From the NCBI RefSeq assembly GCF_009829075.1, contig NZ_WUQZ01000007.1, forward strand, positions 62,001 through 126,000: 64,000 nucleotides of DNA, written 5' to 3'. Below the pieces are notes generated by a model, which was not told where the DNA came from, did not search any database, and was given only the letters and a program-made list of their open reading frames with translations. The stretch comes from Sphingobacterium composti (GTDB lineage Bacteria; Bacteroidota; Bacteroidia; Sphingobacteriales; Sphingobacteriaceae). How positions within the stretch are numbered: position 1 is the first letter of the stretch; each line of letters opens with the position of its first letter. Positions 25,389 through 35,302 of the stretch are shown here, piece by piece. The translations under genes and the position numbers were made by a program.

Positions 25389-26573
25389 TTAATTCCATTT
25401 ACGAGGTGAAGGTGAATTGTTCACTTCAAAATCATTGGATGAATTATTCGTGTCTACGAATATTGTTCTACCATTTATCACAGATTTGACTTTTCTACGG
25501 ACCGATTTTCCGCTGTAATTTGCTCCTACAGTAATCATTCCAGCGTCTATCATGATTGGCAATCTCTTGCTTGCTGCAGTAATAGCTGCTGATCCCACAG
25601 TCTCTACCCCATCTATTATATCCGTAACTGGGACAGCCTTGTATAATGTTGCAGAAGTCACACCAGGCTCACGTCGCACAGGAAGTTCTTCAAAATTAGC
25701 TGAATTGAAGATTACTAAACCGCAACCAGCTACTCCAGGCAACCAGTCAAATCCTGCTGTTCCACTTGCATACGCATGAATTAAATTTGGTACATCTGGT
25801 TCATCTGTATCTCTATTTGTATAAGGCCAATACGTTTCATAATCTGCGACACCCGGACCAAGATTCACAGGAGAATTAGGGTTGCCATTAGGATCGGACT
25901 TGTGATTGATTCCATCCATAGCCAATACCAGAGATTCGCCTGGTTCTAAATATCGAGCTTGCCCTTCATAAGGCACCATCCATACATGAGATAAATAAAC
26001 AGAATCTTGGTTGTCACCTATGAAGCCATAGGCAGCAGCAGAAGCTGTTTTTGTATTGCCCATATATAGACTATCCACACGTATAGACTGATTGGAGTTA
26101 TTGTATATTTCGATGAATAAATCATAAAAATACGCAGATGGCACACCTGAGTAATAATATTCACGAATCACCAAATCTCCAGTTTTACTACCGCTCAATT
26201 TTACATTGACCGATTTATTTTCAGTAATAACGACGGGTGTAACATTTGCATTGACAAAAGATTCTTGCTCATATCCAGTCAGAAGAAGAGCTTCCTCAGC
26301 GGAGTATGATTTAGATGCAATCAATGAATAAGTACCTGGTAAAACCGAAGCTGCTACACGACCATCAGCATCTGATGTCATAGTCTTTACATCTCCCGTG
26401 ATATTATTTTTAAGTTGTATTGTAATATCTTGAGGTACAGAGCCAGGAATATAATTATCGGGAAACTCTAATTGAAATACGACATCCACTGTTGTTATTT
26501 CCTTAAAGTCTTTGCGACAACTACTAACTATGTATGTAATGACTATAAGACAAAGTATATGTAAAATTCTCAT
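25389..26573 (-). CDS. DUF4876 lipoprotein
   Basis: 394 residues. Lipobox VSSC with Cys19. An N-terminal Ig-like/carboxypeptidase-regulatory-type domain (about 28-115: VVFQLEFPDNYIPGSVPQDITI in parts, then DGRVAASVLPGTYSLIASKSYSAE) precedes a larger domain with LVIREYYYSG, FIEIYNNSNQSIRVDSLYMG and YLEPGESLVLAMDGINH. This resembles lamin-tail-like beta sandwiches and is the region I recall as DUF4876. It lies 11 bases after the receptor gene and overlaps the possible early start of the DUF6850 gene. Likely the surface lipoprotein partner of the receptor; ligand unknown. Confidence 0.78.
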   Translation of the reverse strand: MRILHILCLIVITYIVSSCRKDFKEITTVDVVFQLEFPDNYIPGSVPQDITIQLKNNITGDVKTMTSDADGRVAASVLPGTYSLIASKSYSAEEALLLTGYEQESFVNANVTPVVITENKSVNVKLSGSKTGDLVIREYYYSGVPSAYFYDLFIEIYNNSNQSIRVDSLYMGNTKTASAAAYGFIGDNQDSVYLSHVWMVPYEGQARYLEPGESLVLAMDGINHKSDPNGNPNSPVNLGPGVADYETYWPYTNRDTDEPDVPNLIHAYASGTAGFDWLPGVAGCGLVIFNSANFEELPVRREPGVTSATLYKAVPVTDIIDGVETVGSAAITAASKRLPIMIDAGMITVGANYSGKSVRRKVKSVINGRTIFVDTNNSSNDFEVNNSPSPRKWN

Positions 26574-26584
26574 CTGAATAAGTA

Positions 26585-29335
26585 TTAAAATTTAATAGTT
26601 AATTCACTACCGAAAAAAATCGGAATGTTACGTTTCTCATATTGCGTAGGGTTACGCTTACTTTGCACATATGGTCGACTATTCGTAATATTATTTACAT
26701 AAAAAGAGAAACCATAGTTCATACCAAACTCCTTCGTCACCTTCGTATTGAATAACCAAAGAGGTTTCCAAGATTCTTCCTTATAATAATCATCGCTTAC
26801 ACTAAGATACAAGCCTGATGTTTCTGGAATTGCCGCTATTTCAGATGCAGACAGCATTCTAACACTTCCATCATTACCCTTTAGTACATCAATGACACCG
26901 TACGGACGGTTCGTGTAATTCAAATATTTATTTTTATCAGACCAAATCGTTTGTGCGGTAAGTGTGACTAATAACCGTATTTCTGGAATTTGGTGAACTG
27001 TTCTTAATGTAGTCAAGAATCGAGAATATTCTCTTCCGCGTCCTTCAAATACACCCAATTGATTATAAGGCTGATTAGCTACGCGACGCGCATATACATA
27101 AGGATTATTGTCCAAACGCTTCGTATAAGAATACGCTCCATTCAAAATAAATGAAGTACGTATAGCTTTCCATCTACCAAAGTCAAAGTCGAATTCTATG
27201 CCTTTATTTTCAATATTAACCCCATTCGTTGCACGGTTGTAGTCTACAATATATAATGAATCCTTTATATCGGCACTTAATTCCGGCTTCTGTCCAGGCA
27301 ATTGATTCGCTACCGAATACATCGGCACATTAGCAAAATTATAATATGGATATAAATCAAAACCGTTATCCACTTTCTCTTTGTACAAGGTAACGGAGAA
27401 CTTTTTGTAGTCTACCCCTATTTCTGCTTTCTTGGAAACAGCCATTTCCAAATCTTTATTTTCCGCAGAAAAAACTCGTGTGGTCATCAATGCCAAACGT
27501 TCGTTTGGATCTTGTTTGTAATAATTTAAACTGAAAATATCCACGAACACAGGATCAGGATATAAATAGATTAATGATGGCGCTTTTGCACTCAATCCAT
27601 AACCTCCTCTAAGCGTTACATTATCGAAAATATCATAAGACGCATTTATTCGTGGAGATAGAGCTGATTTCTTGTCATCACGTCCAAGCTGAATCACATC
27701 ATAACGCAAGCCGGCTAAAATATTTAGTGGCTTACCAAATAAATCCACATTCACTTTATCTTCTGCATAAAAAGCTAATTGATTTAATGCCGGTATATCA
27801 CTGAACTTTCGTGGTCTATAGCCAAGACCATCATTTGTTCTCGGTTGTAAGCCTTCGCCGAATGACCTTCCTTCGCCCAAGTTTTTGTCCATGGTGTAAG
27901 AAGCACCAATCATAAATGCATGTCGCGCCTCTCCTGTGAATAGATAAAAATTATCTGAAATTTTGGCCTGAATATTTAGAGGCTTGCCCTTTAAATAAAT
28001 CTGTTGCAAATAGCTAGAAGGTAAATATTCTACTTCTTTTGTCGCATCTACGATCGAATTCGATACCGCAGATATTTCTCCTCTATTAATTTGCTGCTGA
28101 AAACCATTTTGGAACCCAAGTTGACTTGACAAAACATAATTTATGCTCCTAGCAAATTTTTTATCTAAAGTCCATCTTCCATTCGTTGAAAAACGTAAGT
28201 CATAATTTTCAGCCTTATTAATTACCTGATTTATTTCTAAATCTGGATCAATTTTAGCATCATCGTAATAACCACCTAGCGCAAGCGTTGTATTCGTATA
28301 TAGGTTTTTATTCGATCCAAATCTATTGGTATATTGAAATGATGTGTTAAATCGTTGATAAGACTCACTTGCAGTTCTTTGGGAACTCGCCGCATGGGTA
28401 TAATCAACGTCGACAAACAAAGCTCCTTGATCTTTACCGATAGCAAAACCCTGACCTACCCACACTTGTTTCGCTGTTGGATTAAGACGAAATTTTGCTT
28501 GCAAAGGCTCAACACTTGCCTTAGTCTTCACATCAATCACTCCCGAAGTAAGCTCTCCGTATTCGACAGAAGGAATACCACGAATCACCTCAATAGATTC
28601 CACATTATCGGCTGAAATCTGTCGTAAATCTGTGCCTAAACCTGTTGAATTATTAAAACTCGACAGGGTTCCTCCCACAGATGTATTAACCGCTTGCATA
28701 TCCGCATTATTAGAAAGTTGTGCTCCATTTATAATTATAGAAGTGCCAATAGATGACACCTTTCTAGCGTTAGCATCAGCAGTACCCGAAGAGGGATCAC
28801 TACTTATTTGACGAATATTAGGGGAGTTCATTCTTGAGAAATCCGGATTAGTTATCGTTTGTCCTGGGAGCAATTGCAGAACTTCCGCAATACTCGTTGC
28901 TTGAAGATGTTCAATTGCCTGACGTGAGATATGTGTTGATGTAGCTCCTTTGACAGTCGATCGCTCTCCTACAACTTGCACACCATCAATATCAATAGTA
29001 TTGCCTTGTAGATCTATTCGAATTGGTTGACTTAGATTGACTTTTGCTGTTTGCGACTTCATCCCAGTATATTGAACTAGAATAGAGTAATTTCCTTTTG
29101 GCAAATTATTAAAGGTAAACTCGCCTTTCGCATTTGTGGCTGTTACGATCTGTAATTCGACCAAAGTTACAGTAGCACCACTTAACGCTTTACCATCAGC
29201 ATGTACCGATCCGTTTATTACAACATCTTGCTTTATAAATAAAGAATCAAAGTTGTATTTGGTTGCATTAGCCAACAACTGATTTGTATTTAAAACACCA
29301 CTAAGGATAGCAACGGTTAAGAACTTATTTTTCAT
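26585..29335 (-). CDS. TonB-dependent receptor of the DUF4876/DUF6850 operon
   Basis: 916 residues from the ATG at 29335; an in-frame extension to 29437 runs through the promoter and is rejected. Signal peptide (MKNKFLTVAILSGVLNTNQLLA), a carboxypeptidase-regulatory domain (about 38-112), a plug (about 125-270, ESIEVIRGIPSVEYGELTSG) and a large barrel ending SELTIKF. The plug has an unusual Asn/Ser-rich stretch with SSDPSSGTADANARKVSSIG. First gene of an operon with a DUF4876 lipoprotein, a DUF6850 barrel and a clan CD peptidase. The promoter carries a palindrome shared with two siderophore receptors, so iron repression is plausible. Confidence 0.9.
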   Translation of the reverse strand: MKNKFLTVAILSGVLNTNQLLANATKYNFDSLFIKQDVVINGSVHADGKALSGATVTLVELQIVTATNAKGEFTFNNLPKGNYSILVQYTGMKSQTAKVNLSQPIRIDLQGNTIDIDGVQVVGERSTVKGATSTHISRQAIEHLQATSIAEVLQLLPGQTITNPDFSRMNSPNIRQISSDPSSGTADANARKVSSIGTSIIINGAQLSNNADMQAVNTSVGGTLSSFNNSTGLGTDLRQISADNVESIEVIRGIPSVEYGELTSGVIDVKTKASVEPLQAKFRLNPTAKQVWVGQGFAIGKDQGALFVDVDYTHAASSQRTASESYQRFNTSFQYTNRFGSNKNLYTNTTLALGGYYDDAKIDPDLEINQVINKAENYDLRFSTNGRWTLDKKFARSINYVLSSQLGFQNGFQQQINRGEISAVSNSIVDATKEVEYLPSSYLQQIYLKGKPLNIQAKISDNFYLFTGEARHAFMIGASYTMDKNLGEGRSFGEGLQPRTNDGLGYRPRKFSDIPALNQLAFYAEDKVNVDLFGKPLNILAGLRYDVIQLGRDDKKSALSPRINASYDIFDNVTLRGGYGLSAKAPSLIYLYPDPVFVDIFSLNYYKQDPNERLALMTTRVFSAENKDLEMAVSKKAEIGVDYKKFSVTLYKEKVDNGFDLYPYYNFANVPMYSVANQLPGQKPELSADIKDSLYIVDYNRATNGVNIENKGIEFDFDFGRWKAIRTSFILNGAYSYTKRLDNNPYVYARRVANQPYNQLGVFEGRGREYSRFLTTLRTVHQIPEIRLLVTLTAQTIWSDKNKYLNYTNRPYGVIDVLKGNDGSVRMLSASEIAAIPETSGLYLSVSDDYYKEESWKPLWLFNTKVTKEFGMNYGFSFYVNNITNSRPYVQSKRNPTQYEKRNIPIFFGSELTIKF

Positions 29336-29353
29336 AGTAACAGAAAGTTGCGG

Positions 29354-29383
29354 CAAATATACATTATTTAGAATTATTTTAAA
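29354..29383 (-). promoter_or_regulatory. Promoter of the receptor/DUF4876 operon with iron-box-like palindrome
   Basis: On the minus strand TATATTTG (29361 to 29354) is a -7 box 18 bases before the ATG. Immediately upstream, in the spacer where sigma must bind, lies TTTAGAATTATTTTAAA as read on the plus strand (29367-29383). It differs at one base from the site at 6592-6608. A repressor bound here would block the promoter. Confidence 0.55.
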
Positions 29384-29574
29384 TAATAATTTACTCCTTA
29401 GTAGATGTCGGACAAAAATTAAACCTTGACTCACCAAATATTGCTAGGCAACTACTAAATACGGTATTATTTCTCAACAACAATTATTTATAAACCTGCT
29501 ACACAGATCACAAGCATATTAAGCAATCAATAAGTCATTAAACCAAATGATAGGGAGAGTAACAACATTTATAG

Positions 29575-30045
29575 CTAATAATCCACCAACTCCTGAATTT
29601 GAATAAGTTGGGCAGGTATAGATTTTTTGAATTTTACCTTTTGATGATTTTCTTCAACCAAAAATCCAGAAATAATTACGGATATATTAGCAAAATCCGA
29701 CAAATTTGAGTCTTCTGTTCGCTTAACACCTACAGATAATACAACACCCTCATGTTTGAGCGGTGAACTGACATGTAGGCTATTGAAATTTCTCAAACTA
29801 AGCTTTGATGTGTTGAACCTAATCTTCTCTATAAAAAATGATTTACAACCCTCATTAATATTATGGATTTTGAAAAGAAGAGAACCGTATTTGTTATCTA
29901 ATTTTAGCTGTGTTTGGCTAAAATCTAAATTGACCGATAGATTAATTTTTTTATCAAACACTTTGGCGGAATTACAATTTTTTGAATAAATAAGGAATAT
30001 AAGAAGGGAGACTCCTATTGAGATAGCTAAAATAATGATTGTCAT
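29575..30045 (-). CDS. Single-pass membrane-anchored protein of unknown function
   Basis: 156 residues. One transmembrane helix at residues 3-20 (IIILAISIGVSLLIFLIY), then a soluble region that looks all-beta (INLSVNLDFSQTQLKL, YGSLLFKIHNINEG, FANISVIISGFLVEE), perhaps an Ig-like fold. No family recognised. It stands alone between the receptor operon and uvrA, with about 240 bases to the former and 200 bases to the latter. I see no clear promoter or terminator next to it. Base composition is more AT-rich than the flanking genes, so recent acquisition or weak constraint is possible. Confidence 0.6.
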   Translation of the reverse strand: MTIIILAISIGVSLLIFLIYSKNCNSAKVFDKKINLSVNLDFSQTQLKLDNKYGSLLFKIHNINEGCKSFFIEKIRFNTSKLSLRNFNSLHVSSPLKHEGVVLSVGVKRTEDSNLSDFANISVIISGFLVEENHQKVKFKKSIPAQLIQIQELVDY

Positions 30046-30244
30046 GTTTCGGTAGTTGTATTACACAAACATACCATAACAAACAACTAATTTACTAAGA
30101 AAAAATAAAAATACCTACTTATAAGAGCATGGTTAGTTAAATATATTAAGCCACGCAACAATACACAAATATTCTATTACTCTCCATAGATAAAAAAACT
30201 AGAATCATTTACGTTCATTTAACCATCAACTTATTAGAAATGAT

Positions 30245-30252
30245 TAACTTTG
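30245..30252 (+). promoter_or_regulatory. -7 promoter box just before uvrA
   Basis: TAACTTTG, exact TAnnTTTG, ending 6 bases before the uvrA ATG at 30259, so the message would start at or near the start codon. No clear -33 TTTG. Confidence 0.45.
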
Positions 30253-30258
30253 TTGGTT

Positions 30259-33054
30259 ATGCAAAAAAATAAGGATTTTAATCCCAAATCATATATCCAA
30301 ATCAAAGGTGCTCGTGTCAATAATCTAAAAAATATTGATGTCGAAATCCCGAAAAATAAGTTAGTCGTTATTACAGGTATGTCGGGTTCTGGAAAATCTT
30401 CCTTGGCTTTTGACACTTTATATGCAGAAGGGCAACGACGTTATGTAGAAAGCCTTTCCTCCTATGCGCGACAATTTATGGGGCGTATGAATAAGCCAGA
30501 GGTGGATTATATCAAAGGTATTGCTCCTGCAATTGCAATCGAGCAAAAGGTCATCACGTCCAACCCGCGTTCTACGGTGGGAACTTCTACTGAGATTTAT
30601 GATTATTTAAAATTACTCTTTGCACGTGTTGGAACAACTTATTCTCCGATTTCAGGAGACATAGTAACTAAAGATTCAGTTTCGAGTATAGTTAGCCATA
30701 TTCTTAAAAATGAGGTTGGCTCAACCGTAACGGTATACAGTCCGCTCCTTCCTTCTAATCGCAAATTGAAAGAAGAACTAAGTCTATTACTTCAAAAAGG
30801 ATTTGTTCGTGTACTTTTCGAAGATGCTATACAAAAGATTGAAAGTATTATCGATGATAAATCCATTTCTAATAAAAGCTTCAAAACGGGAGACATTCGC
30901 ATTGTGATTGACAGGATTCGACTAGATGATGAAGAGGAAACCATGTCACGTCTTGCTGACTCCATTCAAACAGCTTATTTCGAAGGCAAAGGCGAATGTT
31001 ACATTGATATAAATGGAGATGTCCAACATTTTTCTGAAAAATTTGAACTGGATGGGATTGCTTTCGAAGAGCCGTCACCTAATTTTTTTAGTTTTAACAA
31101 TCCGTATGGAGCCTGCAAACGTTGTGAAGGATATGGTAAAATCATTGGTATAGACCCTGATTTAGTCGTTCCGGATAAAAGTAAATCGGTATATGATGGC
31201 GCTATTGCGCCTTGGCGAGGAGAAAAAATGGGGCAATGGCTGGATGTCTTGATTAGTAAGGCAATTAAATTCGATTTTCCAATTCATCGCGCCTATTCGG
31301 ACCTCACGTCTGAGCAGCAAGAATTGTTGTGGACTGGAAATAAATATTTTCGTGGATTAAATGATTTCTTTACTGAACTCGAAGAACAGACATACAAAAT
31401 ACAATACCGTGTAATGCTATCAAGATATCGAGGTAAAACGGATTGTCCAGAATGTAAAGGTACGCGCCTACGAAAAGATGCTGCTTATGTAAAAATTGGT
31501 GACAAATCAATATTGGATCTCGTGCTACTTCCAATAGATGAGCTCCTTGTTTTTTTCAAAAATATCGAGTTAAGTAAAAATGAGCAGATCATTGCAAAAC
31601 GTCTACTTGCCGAAATTACAAATCGTATTCAATTTCTATGTGATGTGGGATTACGCTATTTAACGCTGAATCGCCTGAGCAACACCTTATCTGGAGGGGA
31701 GTCTCAACGTATTAATCTAGCAACCTCTTTGGGAAGTTCTCTAGTCGGTTCGATCTATGTACTTGATGAACCAAGCATTGGTCTTCATCCAAAAGATACA
31801 AATAGACTGATTGGCGTTTTGAAATCTCTACGTGATATAGGCAATACTGTAATTGTGGTAGAACACGAACAAGAAATGATGGAAGCTGCTGATTACCTTA
31901 TAGATATTGGTCCTGAAGCAGGCATCAATGGAGGACAGTTAATATTCGCGGGAGATTACACGCAAATTATCCAAGATAACAACTCCCTTACTGGGAAGTA
32001 CTTAAGTGGCGAAATGGAAATTGCTGTTCCCAAATCACGACGCAAATGGACGGACAAAATAACTATCAAAGGCGCCAGAGAGAATAATCTAAGAAATATT
32101 ACTGTTGATTTTCCATTAAATGTGTTTACTGTTGTCACGGGCGTATCAGGATCTGGTAAAACATCATTGGTAAAACGTGTGCTCTATCCCGCTTTACAGA
32201 AGTCCTTGGGTAACTATTCTGGTGAGCAAACTGGGCAATTTGATGGTATTGATGGTGATATTACACAAATAGAGCAAGTTGAATTAGTAGACCAAAATCC
32301 TATCGGACGATCTTCTCGTTCCAATCCTGTAACATATGTGAAAGCTTGGGATGAAATCCGCACCTTGTATTCAGGATTGCCAGCAGCCAAGGCAAATGGC
32401 TTAAAACCAGCCGCGTTTTCATTCAATATTGAGGGAGGGCGATGTGACGTTTGTCAAGGAGATGGTGAGGTTAAGATCGAAATGCAATTTATGGCGGATA
32501 TTGTGCTGCCTTGTGAAGCTTGTGGTGGAAAACGCTTTAAACCACATGTCTTGGATGTTAATTATAAAGAGAAATCTGTTTCTGATATCTTAGATTTAAG
32601 TGTTGACGAAGCCTTAACTTTTTTTATAGATCAACCAAAGATCCTTGCAAAATTAAAACCACTACAAGATGTTGGCTTGGGATACGTCAAATTAGGTCAG
32701 TCGTCTAGTACTTTATCTGGGGGAGAAGCGCAGCGAATAAAACTCGCTTCTTTCTTAATAAAAGGAAACAACAGCAAAAAAACATTGTTCATATTTGATG
32801 AGCCAACGACAGGGTTACATTTTCATGATATCAAAAAGCTTTTGCGTTCATTCAATGATTTAATAGCTCTCGGCAACAGTATCCTGGTGATTGAACATAA
32901 TATGGATATGATTAAATCTGCTGATTGGGTTATTGATATTGGTCCCGAAGGTGGCCAGCGTGGCGGAAATGTTGTCTTTACAGGTATTCCTGAAGATTTA
33001 TTGAAATGTAAGGAAAGTTTTACGGGACATTATTTAACCAACCACCTTAAATAA
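30259..33054 (+). CDS. uvrA: Excinuclease ABC subunit A
   Basis: 931 residues from the ATG at 30259; a TTG at 30250 would lie inside the -7 box. Two ABC ATPase modules are visible: Walker [11 protein letters not shown] and signature [14 protein letters not shown] in the first, [10 protein letters not shown] and [14 protein letters not shown] in the second. Zinc modules show as CKRCEGYG with CPECKGTRL, and [10 protein letters not shown] with CEACGGKRF. UvrA dimers find bulky DNA lesions and load UvrB for nucleotide excision repair. Length and all motifs are normal. Bacteroidota often carry more than one UvrA, so this may be one of two. No uvrB or uvrC nearby. Confidence 0.96.
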   Translation: MQKNKDFNPKSYIQIKGARVNNLKNIDVEIPKNKLVVITGMSGSGKSSLAFDTLYAEGQRRYVESLSSYARQFMGRMNKPEVDYIKGIAPAIAIEQKVITSNPRSTVGTSTEIYDYLKLLFARVGTTYSPISGDIVTKDSVSSIVSHILKNEVGSTVTVYSPLLPSNRKLKEELSLLLQKGFVRVLFEDAIQKIESIIDDKSISNKSFKTGDIRIVIDRIRLDDEEETMSRLADSIQTAYFEGKGECYIDINGDVQHFSEKFELDGIAFEEPSPNFFSFNNPYGACKRCEGYGKIIGIDPDLVVPDKSKSVYDGAIAPWRGEKMGQWLDVLISKAIKFDFPIHRAYSDLTSEQQELLWTGNKYFRGLNDFFTELEEQTYKIQYRVMLSRYRGKTDCPECKGTRLRKDAAYVKIGDKSILDLVLLPIDELLVFFKNIELSKNEQIIAKRLLAEITNRIQFLCDVGLRYLTLNRLSNTLSGGESQRINLATSLGSSLVGSIYVLDEPSIGLHPKDTNRLIGVLKSLRDIGNTVIVVEHEQEMMEAADYLIDIGPEAGINGGQLIFAGDYTQIIQDNNSLTGKYLSGEMEIAVPKSRRKWTDKITIKGARENNLRNITVDFPLNVFTVVTGVSGSGKTSLVKRVLYPALQKSLGNYSGEQTGQFDGIDGDITQIEQVELVDQNPIGRSSRSNPVTYVKAWDEIRTLYSGLPAAKANGLKPAAFSFNIEGGRCDVCQGDGEVKIEMQFMADIVLPCEACGGKRFKPHVLDVNYKEKSVSDILDLSVDEALTFFIDQPKILAKLKPLQDVGLGYVKLGQSSSTLSGGEAQRIKLASFLIKGNNSKKTLFIFDEPTTGLHFHDIKKLLRSFNDLIALGNSILVIEHNMDMIKSADWVIDIGPEGGQRGGNVVFTGIPEDLLKCKESFTGHYLTNHLK

Positions 33055-33093
33055 GCTTTAATTTTATTATTTTTAGTTTCTAATTGTTTTAAA

Positions 33094-34731
33094 ATGAAAA
33101 GATTATTAATAGCAGTAGTTTCGCTTTTTGCAACTTCAAGCGCGCTTATAGCACAAGTAGAAAGGCCAAAGTTAGTTGTTGGTTTGATGGTGGATCAAAT
33201 GCGATGGGATTATTTATATCAATTTGCAGACAGGTATGGTAATGATGGTTTCAAAAGAATATTAAACGAAGGTTTTTCTTGCGAAAATACACTGATTCCC
33301 TACATCCCAACTTATACCGCTATAGGACACAGCACAGTATATACAGGATCTGTTCCATCCATACATGGTATTGCGGGTAATGATTGGGTAATACAGTCAA
33401 GTGGGCAAGAAATGTATTGCACGCAAGATGATAATGTGAAAGGTGTTGGAACTCAAGAAAGGGAAGGCAAACAATCACCACGCAACTTATTAGCCTCAAC
33501 TATAACCGATCAACTCAAATTAGCTACCAATTTCAGATCAAAAGTTATTGGAATAGCGATTAAAGATAGAGGAGGAATATTGCCTGCTGGGCATTTTGCT
33601 GATGCCGCCTATTGGTTTGAATCAAAATCTGGAGATTGGATAAGTAGTACTTTCTACATGGAAAATTTGCCTAACTGGGTAGGAAAATTCAATAAGCAGC
33701 ATTTAGCTGAAAAATATTTAAAGCAAGATTGGAATACGTTATATCCTATTGAAACTTACGTTAACAGCATCACTGACGATAACATATACGAAGGAAAGTG
33801 GGCTGGCGAAAAATCACCTACTTTTCCACGCAAAACATCTGCACTAATGAAAGATGCAGGTTTGGAATTGATCAAAACTACACCCCAAGGCAATACGTTT
33901 ACATTGGATTTTGCAAAAGCAGCTATTGAAAATGAAAATCTAGGAAATAACCCCACGAAAAGTACTGATTTTCTATGTGTCAGCTTGTCTGCAACAGATT
34001 ATGTAGGTCACCGTTATTCGTTATCTTCTATTGAAATCGAAGATACCTATTTGCGTTTGGATAGAGATATCGCAGAATTCTTAAAATATTTAGATAATAA
34101 AGTTGGAAAAGGAAACTATACATTTTTCTTAACCTCTGATCACGCAGCCTCTTATAATCCTTTATTCTATACTGATCAAAAAGGCAGTGGTGGCTATTTA
34201 TTTTTGAGACAGATCCAAAAAGAAATTGATGCTGAATTGACTTCCAAATTTGGTCATAAAGGACTTGTAATAAGCATGATGAATTATCAAGTTCATCTCA
34301 ATAATAAATTGATTGACTCTTTAAATCTTGATGATCAAGAAATTAAAAAGACTATAATTAAAAATCTAAAAAAACAAGACGGCATAGCTTACGTAGTGGA
34401 TATGGAGAATGCGGAAAATATGTTTATTCCTGCCCCGATTCGTGAAAAAATAATCAATGGCTACAACCGAAAAAATAGTGGAGTGATCCAAATAGTTGCT
34501 GAACCTCAGTGGTATTCAGGTACGCCACGCAGTACTGGGACTACTCATGGTGTTTGGTCCTCATACGATTCACATATCCCATTGGTATTCATGGGTTGGG
34601 GAATCAAACCGGGCAAGAGCAATAAAGAAGTGTATAGCACAGATATTGCTCCTACATTGGCTTCGCTATTGCATGTAATGGAACCTAATGGCTCTATTGG
34701 AAAGCCAATTGTGGAAGTCTTAGGGCAATAA
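33094..34731 (+). CDS. pafA: Alkaline phosphatase family protein, PafA-like
   Basis: 545 residues: signal peptide (about 1-20, LIAQ), then an alkaline-phosphatase-superfamily fold. Landmarks: RPKLVVGLMVDQMRWDYLY with a metal Asp, PTYTAIGHSTVYTGSVPSIHGI with the Thr nucleophile (Thr75 by analogy with PafA and NPP enzymes), LTSDHAAS and the late metal His in TTHGVWSSYDSHIPLVFMGW. PafA of Elizabethkingia is a periplasmic, phosphate-insensitive phosphomonoesterase, important for phosphate release in Bacteroidota. No Pho-regulated site could be identified. It lies 39 bases after uvrA and may be cotranscribed; no terminator separates them. Confidence 0.88.
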   Translation: MKRLLIAVVSLFATSSALIAQVERPKLVVGLMVDQMRWDYLYQFADRYGNDGFKRILNEGFSCENTLIPYIPTYTAIGHSTVYTGSVPSIHGIAGNDWVIQSSGQEMYCTQDDNVKGVGTQEREGKQSPRNLLASTITDQLKLATNFRSKVIGIAIKDRGGILPAGHFADAAYWFESKSGDWISSTFYMENLPNWVGKFNKQHLAEKYLKQDWNTLYPIETYVNSITDDNIYEGKWAGEKSPTFPRKTSALMKDAGLELIKTTPQGNTFTLDFAKAAIENENLGNNPTKSTDFLCVSLSATDYVGHRYSLSSIEIEDTYLRLDRDIAEFLKYLDNKVGKGNYTFFLTSDHAASYNPLFYTDQKGSGGYLFLRQIQKEIDAELTSKFGHKGLVISMMNYQVHLNNKLIDSLNLDDQEIKKTIIKNLKKQDGIAYVVDMENAENMFIPAPIREKIINGYNRKNSGVIQIVAEPQWYSGTPRSTGTTHGVWSSYDSHIPLVFMGWGIKPGKSNKEVYSTDIAPTLASLLHVMEPNGSIGKPIVEVLGQ

Positions 34732-34745
34732 ACAATAAAATTTTG

Positions 34746-34753
34746 TATTTTTG
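34746..34753 (+). promoter_or_regulatory. -7 promoter box of the Rrf2 regulator gene
   Basis: TATTTTTG, exact TAnnTTTG, 20 bases before the ATG at 34774. Confidence 0.45.
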
Positions 34754-34773
34754 AGGTTAAAATCACAAAACTT

Positions 34774-35217
34774 ATGATTTCTAAAAAGACAAAATACGCC
34801 ATTAAAGCTTTAATGGTATTGGGAAGAAACTATGGAAAGGAGCCTATGCAAATCATTAAAATTGCAGAAGAAGAACGTATTCCAAAAAAGTTTCTTGAAC
34901 AAATCTTATTAGAAATGCGTAATGCAGGTATATTATATTCTAAAAAAGGTGCCGGTGGCGGATACAGTTTAAATAAAGCTCCTGAAGATATTTTTCTATC
35001 TCAAGTAATGCGTTTAATTGACGGCCCTATTGCATTATTACCTTGCGTAAGCTTAAATTTCTATCGTTCTTGTGATGAATGTACAGAAGAGCACGCTTGC
35101 GGTATCCGTGATACTTTTGTCGATGTGCGCAATGCGATGTTGCAAATCTTGAATGACACAAGTATTGCATCTTTGATAAACAAAGAAAAAGAATTAGGCT
35201 TTAGCTTAGACTCTTAA
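34774..35217 (+). CDS. Rrf2-family transcriptional regulator
   Basis: 147 residues. An N-terminal winged helix (TKYAIKALMVLGRNYGKEP, then IPKKFLEQILLEMRNAGIL and KKGAGGGYSLNKAPEDI) is typical of Rrf2/IscR/CymR. The C-terminal half has four cysteines, Cys91, Cys100, Cys103 and Cys109 (RSCDECTEEHACGIRD). IscR-type members bind an iron-sulfur cluster with three such cysteines, so this one may sense Fe-S, redox or sulfur status; CymR-like cysteine control is the alternative. No isc, suf or cys genes are adjacent, so the target is unknown. Ends in a bidirectional terminator shared with dcd. Confidence 0.9.
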   Translation: MISKKTKYAIKALMVLGRNYGKEPMQIIKIAEEERIPKKFLEQILLEMRNAGILYSKKGAGGGYSLNKAPEDIFLSQVMRLIDGPIALLPCVSLNFYRSCDECTEEHACGIRDTFVDVRNAMLQILNDTSIASLINKEKELGFSLDS

Positions 35218-35233
35218 ATGTCTGAAATACGTT

Positions 35234-35282
35234 ATAAAAGGAAATGCACTTGTAATAATATCACAAGCGCATTTCCTTTTAT
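35234..35282. terminator. Bidirectional terminator between the Rrf2 gene and dcd
   Basis: A 20-bp stem with one A/C mismatch: ATAAAAGGAAATGCACTTGT (35234-35253) against ACAAGCGCATTTCCTTTTAT (35263-35282), loop of 9 bases, U-tract on both strands. Confidence 0.82.
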
Positions 35283-35302
35283 ACTCTCTGCTCTTCAAAT
35301 TA

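Noticed and set aside
29336-29437. Longer start for the DUF4876-operon receptor
   Set aside because: It would translate through the -7 box and palindrome, and the ATG at 29335 gives a proper signal peptide.
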